Assembly: GCA_039027435.1 (NCBI GenBank)
Contig: JBCCKF010000001.1
Span: 372,001-436,000, forward strand
DNA length: 64,000 nt
From: CALBPI01 sp039027435
Lineage (GTDB): Bacteria > Pseudomonadota > Gammaproteobacteria > Steroidobacterales > Woeseiaceae
Reading direction: 5' to 3'
Each line of letters begins with the position of its first letter. The first letter of the stretch is position 1. The notes beneath the pieces are model-generated. The model ran no database searches. It saw only the letters and a program-made list of their open reading frames with translations, and had not been told where the DNA came from. This document shows, in pieces, positions 50,501-57,733 of the stretch. Position numbers and translations under genes: made by a program.

Positions 50501-51270
50501 CGGAGCATCAGCACACCGACGCGCCCGGTCGCACCGTCCGGCGCCGGCAGGGACTTGGTGTCGCTAGCAATTCGCGGCTGCATTCGGGGGTGATAAACGC
50601 CCACCTCCGGATACTCCATCGGCGGCTCCGCAGGCAACAGAGCCTTTGCCAGCTGTGCCCTCTGGTCTTTCGCATAGCGACCGACGAGGTAGCGCACGAG
50701 GTTCGCCATGTTGTCACGCGAGCCGCTGAGCCAGTACTGCAGAGTCAGAAAATAAGCGCGAACGTCCTGTGCTGTGCCAGGCACGTATTTCAGAAGCTTC
50801 GGCAATCGCCGCAGCATCTTCATTTGCGTCTGCCCGGAGCTCTTGTTCGCTGAGGGCTTTGGTTTGAGCTTTTTCAACAACGCCATCGGCCCACTTGCGG
50901 GTTTCGACATGTCGAAATCGCCGAGCTTCGTCAGGCGCGTCACCTCGGCAGCCGACATCGCACAAATCACGGCGTCGGCGTGCGCGCGACGATCCGCGAT
51001 CGCATCGAGCACGGGCTCGAAGTGCGATTCCATAAATAGCATCGTGACCAGAAGAATGTCTGCGCGCTCGATATCCTCAAGGCAATGCTTGAGTTTGCTC
51101 TCACTCGCAGACCACTCCGAAGCGGCATGCATCGTGAGCTGTAGGCCAGGACACTCGCGCGCGAGATCCGCCGCTGCGAGCTGTGTCGCGGTGGCGAGGT
51201 GCGTGTCCATCGTGATGATCGCAACGCGCACGGCAGCCGTTGGCGTCTTTATTGCTCCGTCAGCCCCCAC
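47503..51270 (-). CDS. bchH: magnesium chelatase subunit H (BchH)
   Basis: A 1255-residue protein of the CobN/BchH superfamily. An N-terminal DUF3479-like region (about 15-190) is diagnostic for the BchH branch. The main domain carries VVFNFPPNAGNTGTAAFLDVFGSL near 460, HFGTHGALEFMPGKQTGMSG near 610 and the BchH-type end NTMGWSATTGQVQPWVYQKL and ASDRNYWQPD. It binds protoporphyrin IX and inserts Mg2+ with BchD and BchI, the first committed step to bacteriochlorophyll. Those partners and all other photosynthesis genes are absent from the window. Cys397, Cys400, Cys404 and Cys418 form an unusual cluster. The start is GTG 51270 with no clear ribosome site, so the N-terminus is uncertain. Confidence 0.9.
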   Translation of the reverse strand: MGADGAIKTPTAAVRVAIITMDTHLATATQLAAADLARECPGLQLTMHAASEWSASESKLKHCLEDIERADILLVTMLFMESHFEPVLDAIADRRAHADAVICAMSAAEVTRLTKLGDFDMSKPASGPMALLKKLKPKPSANKSSGQTQMKMLRRLPKLLKYVPGTAQDVRAYFLTLQYWLSGSRDNMANLVRYLVGRYAKDQRAQLAKALLPAEPPMEYPEVGVYHPRMQPRIASDTKSLPAPDGATGRVGVLMLRSYLLGANAGHYDGVLAALESRGLAVVPVFASGLDARPAIEQFLKQDGKPAVDAVVSLTGFSLVGGPAYNDAAAAEAVLSELDVPYIAAHPVEFQTLEEWGGSERGLSPVESTIMVAIPELDGAISPMVFGGRAGAPGVTCSGCHHGCTFSTDDNPQDMHSCPERAHALAERVAKQISLAKTPVADRKVATVVFNFPPNAGNTGTAAFLDVFGSLHNTLSAMRDEGYSVEGLPDTADALRDHLLTGNAETYGADANVHTLIDVDDHVSREPWLAEIESQWGAAPGKQLVNGRSLMVLGQQYGNVLVAVQPSFGYEGDPMRLLFEQGLAPTHAFSAFYRYLREDYAAHAVLHFGTHGALEFMPGKQTGMSGKCWPERLIGALPNFYLYAANNPSEGAIAKRRSAATLISYLTPPISEAGLYKGLQELSDSLDRWRQRDPDAKPDLDLLALIQAQAHELELASATPEWTLDVADREVNALQQRLHEYETALIPHGLHVVGRPPSTTERVDLLSCMADASHGVRPAKAALEGIAKKSLTPAKAAQLAGLPPGVDGVDLMKSLQASNDLLGQDAETPGLLRALDGHYIAPSPGGDVLRTPAVLPTGRNLHGFDPFRIPSAYAVKDGAKQAQRLLDCHLAEGNGLPESIAIVLWGTDNLKSEGGPISQALALLGAEPRFDSYGRIAGAQLIDLEALGRPRIDVVMTLSGIFRDLMPLQIKMLAEAAYLAASADEPIDSNFVRKHALTYQAEHGCTLEVAALRVYGNDEGAYGSNVNYLVESGRWDDEDELADVYSKRKGFAYGCDGRPQAQQALLNSALANVDLAYQNLDSVELGITTVDNYFDTLGGITGAVKRARSGDAPPVYIGDQTHGEGTVRTLSDQVALETRTRMLNPKWHEGMLEHGYEGVRQIEVHMTNTMGWSATTGQVQPWVYQKLTETFLLDEDMRRRIAELNPTASSRFANRLLEASDRNYWQPDDDTLAALEQASEELEDRVEGVIPNAAS

Positions 51271-51324
51271 GTCAGTTCTCGCAACGAAACCTCATAGGTT
51301 CATGTAACCATCAAGTGAAGTTGA

Positions 51325-51342
51325 CGTCAATTATACGTGACA
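51325..51342 (-). promoter_or_regulatory. candidate bchH promoter with PpsR-like palindrome
   Basis: On the minus strand TGTC-N10-GACG surrounds a consensus -10 TATAAT (51335-51330), 60 bases before the bchH start. The PpsR/CrtJ box is TGTC-N10-GACA-like, one mismatch away. The -35 is weak. The other bases of the 225-base gap to aroQ show nothing certain. Confidence 0.35.
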
Positions 51343-51495
51343 CTTTTTGATCCTAGACACGCTATCGACGCAGCAGATCTCTGTGCAGATCAACAACACC
51401 TGAACAGAAAGCCGCTAAATCGAGGGCCTCGATACTGTCAAAAGAGCGCAAAGATGATTAGAATTGCGCCCAACTTCGGCGATCTGGCTTAGACA

Positions 51496-51954
51496 TTGGG
51501 GACAACGCAACACCACATACTGGTTTTGAATGGACCGAACCTCAATCTCCTGGGGACTCGTGAGCCTGCGCACTACGGACACGAAACGCTCGACGACATC
51601 GTCGCACAAGTACGAGACACGGCTTCGACCCATGACATCGAGATCGGTGCATTCCAGAGTAACTCTGAGGCCGAGTTGATCGAACGAGTGCATGCGTGTT
51701 CAAGCGACGGGACGGACGGCCTGATCGTGAACCCGGCTGCGTTCACGCACACCAGCATCGCACTGCGCGATGCACTGGCTGCTGTCGGCAAGCCGTTTGT
51801 GGAGGTGCACCTCAGCAACGTGTACGCCCGCGAGCCATTTCGTCATCACAGCTATTTCTCGGATCTCGCGATCGGCGTGATATCCGGACTGGGCAGCTAC
51901 GGCTACCTCGCAGCGCTAACCGCGCTTGCGCGGCAGCTCGACGAAGCTGCCTGA
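51496..51954 (+). CDS. aroQ: type II 3-dehydroquinate dehydratase AroQ
   Basis: A 152-residue enzyme of the shikimate pathway. It has ILVLNGPNLNLLGTREP, AHYGHETLDDI (catalytic Tyr), QSNSEAELIERVH, NPAAFTHTSIALRDAL and EVHLSNVYAREPFRHHS (catalytic His). It forms 3-dehydroshikimate. No ATG is available, so TTG 51496 is used; no clear ribosome site is seen. It heads the accBC gene string, 34 bases before accB, as in Pseudomonas. Confidence 0.95.
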   Translation: MGTTQHHILVLNGPNLNLLGTREPAHYGHETLDDIVAQVRDTASTHDIEIGAFQSNSEAELIERVHACSSDGTDGLIVNPAAFTHTSIALRDALAAVGKPFVEVHLSNVYAREPFRHHSYFSDLAIGVISGLGSYGYLAALTALARQLDEAA

Positions 51955-51988
51955 CCTACAGACCAGGTTATCGAGGGGGAGAACCTAA

Positions 51989-52465
51989 ATGGACATTCGT
52001 AAAGTCAAAAAGCTGATCGAGCTTCTTGAGGAGTCGGGCATCGCCGAGATCGAGATTACCGAAGGCGACGATGCCGTTCGCATCAGCCGATACCCGCAGG
52101 GCGGCGCACCGGCGATGATCGCACCCCAGCCCATTCCGATGACCGCGCCCGCGGCAGCACCCGCACCGGCGGCAGCGGCTGCGGAACCAGCGGCAGCTCC
52201 GGAACCGGCTGTTGAAGATGAAGGTCATGTTGTGTCTGCACCGATGGTCGGCACGTTCTATTCGTCATCCGCACCTGGCGCGGCACCATTTGTGCAAATC
52301 GGTGACCGGGTAAAAGCGGGCGACACGCTATGCATCGTTGAAGCGATGAAAATGATGAATCAGATCGAATGTGACGTGGACGGCGTCGTGAAGTCGATCC
52401 GCGTTCAGAACGGTGAGCCTGTCGAGTATGGTCAGGCATTGGTCACCATCGACACCCGCGGCTGA
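51989..52465 (+). CDS. accB: acetyl-CoA carboxylase biotin carboxyl carrier protein
   Basis: A 158-residue BCCP. The N-terminal dimer part (MDIRKVKKLIELLEESGIAEIEI) is joined by an Ala/Pro linker to a biotinyl domain whose target lysine is in VEAMKMMNQ. It carries CO2 from AccC to AccAD for fatty acid synthesis. AccC starts nine bases downstream. Confidence 0.97.
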   Translation: MDIRKVKKLIELLEESGIAEIEITEGDDAVRISRYPQGGAPAMIAPQPIPMTAPAAAPAPAAAAAEPAAAPEPAVEDEGHVVSAPMVGTFYSSSAPGAAPFVQIGDRVKAGDTLCIVEAMKMMNQIECDVDGVVKSIRVQNGEPVEYGQALVTIDTRG

Positions 52466-52474
52466 GTCGGACTC

Positions 52475-53815
52475 ATGCTGGAAAAAATTGTTATCGCCAA
52501 CCGCGGCGAAATCGCGCTGCGCGTGCTGCGCGCCTGTCGCGAGCTCGGCATCAAGACGGTTGCTGTGTACTCGACCGCAGACAGCAATCTGAAACACGTG
52601 CTGCTCGCTGACGAAACCGTTTGTATCGGGCCTGCCCCTTCTACCGATAGCTATCTGAACAAGGCGGCCATCATCAGCGCAGCCGAAGTCACGGACTCAG
52701 TGGCCATTCATCCCGGCTACGGGTTTCTCTCTGAGAACGCCGACTTCGCCGAGGGCGTCGAGAAGAGCGGCTTCAAATTTATCGGGCCGCGTGCGGCTGC
52801 GATCCGCACGATGGGCGACAAGGTTGCCGCGATTAAGGCGATGAAAGCAGCCGGCGTACCGACGGTGCCTGGCAGTGATGGCCCACTCGGTGACGATCCG
52901 GATGAAAACATCCGTATTGCACGCGATATCGGCTACCCAGTCATCATTAAGGCAGCCGGCGGCGGTGGCGGTCGCGGCATGCGTGTCGTTCATAACGAAC
53001 CATCACTCATCAACGCGATCAACCTGACTCGCGCGGAAGCCGAAGCCGCATTCGGAAACCCGCAGGTGTACATGGAGAAGTTCCTCGAACGCCCACGTCA
53101 CATCGAGTTTCAGGTAATCGCCGACGAGCATGGCAATGCTGTGCATCTTGGCGAACGCGACTGCTCCATGCAGCGGCGTCACCAGAAAGTGATCGAAGAA
53201 GCACCCGCGCCTGGCCTGGACCCCGCACTGCGCGATGAGATGGGCGAACGCTGTGCTCGCGCCTGCCAGGAAATGGGCTATCGCAATGCAGGCACCTTCG
53301 AGTTTCTGTTTCAGGACGGCGAGTTCTTCTTCATCGAAATGAATACGCGCCTGCAGGTGGAGCACCCTGTAACCGAAATGGTGACGGGTATCGATATCGT
53401 GCGCGAACAGCTCAAGATCGCGTCTGGCGAGAAGCTGAGTTTTAGCCAGGATGACATTCGAATCCGCGGTCATGCGATCGAGTGCCGCATCAACGCCGAA
53501 GATCCGAAAACGTTTATGCCATCGCCGGGCACAGTGACGCAGTGGCATCCGCCGGGCGGTCCGGGCGTGCGCGTCGATAGTCACGTGTACAACGGCTACC
53601 GGGTGCCACCGAATTACGATTCGATGATCGGCAAGCTGATCGTTCACGCGCACAATCGCGACGTCGCGATCTCCCGTATGCGCGGGGCACTGGATGAGTT
53701 CGTGATCGAAGGCATCAAGACGAACGTCGCGCTACACCAGGAGATTCTGCAGCACAGCGCGGTTCAGGCCGGCGGCACCGATATCCATTACCTCGAAAAG
53801 CGTTTGGGGCTGTAG
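52475..53815 (+). CDS. accC: acetyl-CoA carboxylase biotin carboxylase subunit
   Basis: A 446-residue ATP-grasp enzyme of normal length. It starts MLEKIVIANRGEIALRVLRA and has the ATP-binding glycine-rich loop KAAGGGGGRGMRVV and the catalytic region NTRLQVEHPVTEMVTG. It carboxylates biotin on AccB. Confidence 0.98.
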   Translation: MLEKIVIANRGEIALRVLRACRELGIKTVAVYSTADSNLKHVLLADETVCIGPAPSTDSYLNKAAIISAAEVTDSVAIHPGYGFLSENADFAEGVEKSGFKFIGPRAAAIRTMGDKVAAIKAMKAAGVPTVPGSDGPLGDDPDENIRIARDIGYPVIIKAAGGGGGRGMRVVHNEPSLINAINLTRAEAEAAFGNPQVYMEKFLERPRHIEFQVIADEHGNAVHLGERDCSMQRRHQKVIEEAPAPGLDPALRDEMGERCARACQEMGYRNAGTFEFLFQDGEFFFIEMNTRLQVEHPVTEMVTGIDIVREQLKIASGEKLSFSQDDIRIRGHAIECRINAEDPKTFMPSPGTVTQWHPPGGPGVRVDSHVYNGYRVPPNYDSMIGKLIVHAHNRDVAISRMRGALDEFVIEGIKTNVALHQEILQHSAVQAGGTDIHYLEKRLGL

Positions 53816-53822
53816 TTGCAGC

Positions 53823-54716
53823 GTGGGCTGGCAGCAAATCACTCTGCGGGTCGGCGACCACGACACCGATGCACTTGAACGTGTCCTGCTGGATGCCGGC
53901 GCTGCCGCTCTTAGCTATACCGATGCGGCTGACCAACCCATTCTCGAGCCGGAACCGGGTGAGGTGCCTCTGTGGGCGGATGCCCGACTGACCGCACTGT
54001 TTCCCGACACGTTGCCTTTCGAGGGCATCGGGCTATCGCTGGTCGGCGAATTCGGCAACCTGCCTGAGCTTGAGATCGCACTGTTGCCAGAGCGCGAGTG
54101 GGAGCGCGAATGGCTTGCACACTTCGCACCGCGCCAATTTGCAGAGCACTTCTGGGTCGCGCCTCACGAAGTCGAGTTCGACACCCAGGACGGGGACGTC
54201 GTGCTCCGTCTCGATCCCGGTCTGGCATTTGGCACCGGCACTCACGCGACCACCGCACTGTGCCTCGGCAGGCTCGCGCAATTGCCGCTGCGCGGTATTG
54301 AGATGCTGGATTTTGGATGTGGCTCGGGCATTCTCGCAATCGCCGCGTTGCTTCTGGGGGCTGCTAAAGCGACAGGGCTCGATATCGACCCGCAAGCTCT
54401 GACTGCCTCGCGCGATAACGCAGCCGCAAACGGGGTCGCCGACCGCCTGTCGGTCGCACTGCCACCCAATGACGGTTCCTATACGCGAGGCGCGCTGCCC
54501 CTGGTGGTCGCCAATATTCTCGCCGGCCCGCTTATTGCGCTTGCACCGCGGATCAGTGCCAGCGTCGCCCCAGAGGGCAGGCTGTTGCTCTCAGGCATCC
54601 TCGAGGCGCAGGCCGCGAGTGTCGCAAGCGCGTATGAGCCCTGGATTGAGTTTGCACCCATCGCGCGGCAGGATGGCTGGGTGATGCTCGAGGGGACGCG
54701 ACGCGATGGCGTCTGA
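53823..54716 (+). CDS. prmA: ribosomal protein L11 methyltransferase PrmA
   Basis: A 297-residue methyltransferase. The N-terminal L11-binding domain (GWQQITLRVGDHDTDALERVLLDAGAAAL) precedes a Rossmann domain with GLAFGTGTHATTALCL, MLDFGCGSGILAIAALLLG and VVANILAGPLIAL (NPPY-like). It trimethylates L11. GTG 53823 is used; the end overlaps the DUF3426 gene by 11 bases. Confidence 0.95.
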   Translation: MGWQQITLRVGDHDTDALERVLLDAGAAALSYTDAADQPILEPEPGEVPLWADARLTALFPDTLPFEGIGLSLVGEFGNLPELEIALLPEREWEREWLAHFAPRQFAEHFWVAPHEVEFDTQDGDVVLRLDPGLAFGTGTHATTALCLGRLAQLPLRGIEMLDFGCGSGILAIAALLLGAAKATGLDIDPQALTASRDNAAANGVADRLSVALPPNDGSYTRGALPLVVANILAGPLIALAPRISASVAPEGRLLLSGILEAQAASVASAYEPWIEFAPIARQDGWVMLEGTRRDGV

Positions 54717-56337
54717 TCAGTTCGAAACCCGTTGTCCTGAATGCCAAACCGTTTTCTCGGTGGATGAGGCGGAGCTCGCGCGTGCAGATGGACGGGTGCG
54801 TTGTGGCGACTGCCTCACAGTTTTTGACGCTCGCGAACATCTGCTGCCGATAGAGCCGCCTGAACCCGTCCCGGAAGCAGAGGAACAGGCTGCGGACCCG
54901 GGCGCGATCACACCAGTCTCCGAGATGCGTTTCGAAGATGGCATGCCGGAGGAGACGCTCGCGGCGCAACTGGAAGCGGTCACCGGAAAACACGAAATCA
55001 TCGAACCCGAGTTCGTCGAGACACAAGACAGTGACATCGAGGTTATCGAACTCGATTCGGCCGACAGCGAGGATGTGGATTTCGGCGATACCGACTGGGA
55101 TGACCTGCTAAGCGAGATCGCACCTGCCGCGCAGGCGCGCGAGTCGGAGGCATCGGACACGGCGTCAGAGCCAGAGCCAGAGCCAGAACTCTCGCTGGAA
55201 CCAGAGCCTGTGTCGATATTTGGCGAGCTACCGGAGTCCGACCACGACTCGGGTGCTTTTGATCTTGCGGACTCCGCACTGCGCCAAAAAGTCGAGGTTC
55301 CCGAGGCACAACCTCTCGACTTTCAACTCGCCGACGACGACGCTCCGGGCTCAGCAGATGACCTCGACCTCGATTTGTCCGGAAGTCATGGCACCATCGA
55401 GTTGCCGCACGACGGACAGCCCGCCGAAACACCGGCGCTGGATATGGACCTTTCGGACTCACCTGCAGCCGATGATTTCAATGCGGATGCCATGGCGTCG
55501 ATGCTCGAAGCCAGTGATATTTTCCAGCTCGATGAGCGCGACGATGTCGCCGCGGACGACGTTGATCTTGATCTGGATGCGCCGATCGAACTCGAAAGCG
55601 ATGCCGAGCCCATTCCGCCGGAGGCCGAGTCTCACGATGAATCAGAGCTACCGCCCGAGCAGGACATCGTGTTTGCCAAACGCCCCTCGATTCTCGGCGG
55701 CGACGAGAATACCGGCTCGGCGGATGAAGACGCGCCAGAACACATTGTTCTCGAGACAGAAGACCTGACGCTCGAAGCGGCCGACCAGGCGTTTGCCGAG
55801 TCTATGCTGCTTGCCCCGGAGGATGTCGACCCGCCCGCAGGACGCTGGCGTTGGCTTGCGTTCGTTGCGACGCTGGTTCTGGCGATTCAGTTGGTACACG
55901 CCTATCGGAATGATCTGGCCACACACCCGAAAGTCGGCGAATACGTGTCCACTGCATACAACTCGATCGGGGCACCGCTACAACCGAATTGGGACCCGCG
56001 AGCGATCTGCACTGCAGCACATGACGTCGGCATCGAAGACAACCAGCTACGGGTGGAGACCGGCATCATCAATCGCGGTGTGCAATCGCCGCCGCTGCCG
56101 ATTCTCCAGGTGCGTTTGACTGGCCCCACGGGACAAACGCTCTCGACGCATGTCATCTCACCGGATCGCTACCTCGACACGGCGGCCGCATCGCAATTAT
56201 TGCGGCCTGGGGCACAGGTCGTCGCGCGTGCTGCGCTGGAGGTCGATGATCCAGCACTCGCTCAATACCGACTCGCACTTTGCTATCCTGATGGGCCGAA
56301 CGAGCTACGGTGCGCCGCGGAATGCAGGACACCCTGA
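54706..56337 (+). CDS. DUF3426 zinc-ribbon membrane protein with long acidic linker
   Basis: A 543-residue protein. An N-terminal MJ0042-type zinc ribbon has Cys pairs in RCPECQTVF and RCGDCLTVFDA. About 330 acidic, low-complexity residues follow, then one membrane helix (WRWLAFVATLVLAIQLVHAY) and a C-terminal DUF3426 domain. Homologues beside prmA are often nearer 300 residues; the extra length is the acidic linker. The role is unknown. It sits in the conserved prmA-dusB stretch. Confidence 0.85.
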   Translation: MASDQFETRCPECQTVFSVDEAELARADGRVRCGDCLTVFDAREHLLPIEPPEPVPEAEEQAADPGAITPVSEMRFEDGMPEETLAAQLEAVTGKHEIIEPEFVETQDSDIEVIELDSADSEDVDFGDTDWDDLLSEIAPAAQARESEASDTASEPEPEPELSLEPEPVSIFGELPESDHDSGAFDLADSALRQKVEVPEAQPLDFQLADDDAPGSADDLDLDLSGSHGTIELPHDGQPAETPALDMDLSDSPAADDFNADAMASMLEASDIFQLDERDDVAADDVDLDLDAPIELESDAEPIPPEAESHDESELPPEQDIVFAKRPSILGGDENTGSADEDAPEHIVLETEDLTLEAADQAFAESMLLAPEDVDPPAGRWRWLAFVATLVLAIQLVHAYRNDLATHPKVGEYVSTAYNSIGAPLQPNWDPRAICTAAHDVGIEDNQLRVETGIINRGVQSPPLPILQVRLTGPTGQTLSTHVISPDRYLDTAAASQLLRPGAQVVARAALEVDDPALAQYRLALCYPDGPNELRCAAECRTP

Positions 56338-57371
56338 CCCAAGACAACCAGCGCCAAGACAGCGACATACGTGGCGACCTACCTCGGATTGGCGACATAA
56401 CCTTGCCGGGACGCATCCTGCTCTCACCGATGGCAGGCATTACTGACGCACCGTTCCGACGCATCGCACGCAGATTCGGCGCCGCACTGACGGCATCGGA
56501 AATGACAACCGCCGATACGAGCCTCTGGTCTACTTCGAAGTCGCAACACCGTCTGGATATTGACCTGGATGCCAAACCCCGGGTCGTTCAAATCGCAGGC
56601 TCTGAACCAGAACAAATGGCCGCAGCGGCAATCGCCGTCGTCGCACGTGGTGCGGACATCGTGGATATCAACATGGGTTGCCCGGCAAAGAAGGTCTGCA
56701 AGAAGCTCGCAGGCTCGGCTTTGTTGCAGGACCCAGCACTGGTCGCCGACATACTCTCAGCGGTGGTAGACGCCGTTGCCGTTCCAGTGACGCTGAAGAC
56801 AAGACTTGGATGGAATCGCGACAACGAAAACATCGTCGATATCGCTGCGCTAGCAGAACAATGCGGTATCGCTGCGATTGCTATCCACGGTCGCACACGC
56901 GCCTGCGCATACAAGGGCACAGCGCGACACGCACGCATCGCAACGGTTAAACAAAACGTTTCTATTCCGGTTTTCGCAAACGGCGATATCGACTCCCCGC
57001 GGCGTGCGCAGCAAGTCCTCGATGAGACTGGTGCTGACGGTTTATTGATCGGTAGAGCAACTCAAGGCAGGCCGTGGATTTTGCAGGAAATTTCGGATTG
57101 GGTATCAAAAGCAACGATCACACAGCCACTTTCAATCCGCGAAACGCATGCTATTATCCGCGACCACCTCGATGACCTGCACGCATTTTATGGCGAGCGA
57201 AAAGGCGTCTTGATGGCACGCAAACACTTGAACTGGTACGCCCGTCAACTAGGGGTAGACGACGCAGTTCGACGCGGGATGCTTGCGGCTCCCGATATCG
57301 AGTCTCAACGTGGACTCGCACACGAAGTGTTTGCTGTGAAGAGTGATGGCGATCGAACACTGGCCGCCTGA
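56322..57371 (+). CDS. dusB: tRNA-dihydrouridine synthase B
   Basis: A 349-residue flavoenzyme with a TIM barrel: RILLSPMAGITDAPFRRIARRFG, VQIAGSEPEQM, DINMGCPAKKVCKKLAGSALL (catalytic Cys) and AIHGRTRACAYKGTA. It reduces specific uridines of tRNA. ATG 56322 is preferred to GTG 56310. It overlaps the end of the DUF3426 gene by 16 bases and is followed by fis, as in E. coli. Confidence 0.95.
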   Translation: MQDTLTQDNQRQDSDIRGDLPRIGDITLPGRILLSPMAGITDAPFRRIARRFGAALTASEMTTADTSLWSTSKSQHRLDIDLDAKPRVVQIAGSEPEQMAAAAIAVVARGADIVDINMGCPAKKVCKKLAGSALLQDPALVADILSAVVDAVAVPVTLKTRLGWNRDNENIVDIAALAEQCGIAAIAIHGRTRACAYKGTARHARIATVKQNVSIPVFANGDIDSPRRAQQVLDETGADGLLIGRATQGRPWILQEISDWVSKATITQPLSIRETHAIIRDHLDDLHAFYGERKGVLMARKHLNWYARQLGVDDAVRRGMLAAPDIESQRGLAHEVFAVKSDGDRTLAA

Positions 57372-57448
57372 ATTCAAAATAACAATGAACTAACAGGCAG
57401 GTCGCGGGCGCATCATCGTCAGACTGATTTTTGGGGAGAGCACAATCA

Positions 57449-57733
57449 GTGGTCCATTCAGCGCAAATCGAAAAGAATAAGAAGAAGAAATCGCTTAGCA
57501 AGAAGCATCGACCGTTAGCCCGCATGACGGAAAGCGCACTAAAGGACTATTTCAAGAAGCTCGACGGCACCGCTCCCGGTGACTTGTATGACCTTGTGCT
57601 GAGCGAGGTAGAGCCTCCGCTGCTAAAGATCGTGCTGCACTACACCGACGGCAATCAAAGCCGCGCTGCGGAAATACTGGGTATCAACCGAGGTACCTTG
57701 CGCAAGAAGCTCAAGAACTACTCGTTGCAATGA
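57449..57733 (+). CDS. fis: DNA-binding protein Fis
   Basis: A 94-residue Fis. The C-terminal helix-turn-helix region NQSRAAEILGINRGTLRKKLKNY is nearly identical to E. coli. The N-terminus has a basic stretch KNKKKKSLSKKHR in place of the usual short arm. GTG 57449 with GGGGAG upstream is chosen; TTG 57431 is the alternative. Its stop overlaps purH (ATGA), a coupling seen in pseudomonads. Confidence 0.93.
   Translation: MVHSAQIEKNKKKKSLSKKHRPLARMTESALKDYFKKLDGTAPGDLYDLVLSEVEPPLLKIVLHYTDGNQSRAAEILGINRGTLRKKLKNYSLQ

Noticed and set aside
47503..51270. CobN (cobaltochelatase) as an alternative call
   Set aside because: The DUF3479-like N-terminus and the NTMGWSATTGQV C-terminal part fit BchH; no cobalamin gene lies nearby.
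21581..51495. Prophage, integrative element or transposon as source of the accessory block
   Set aside because: No integrase, transposase, phage gene, tRNA or flanking direct repeat was seen.
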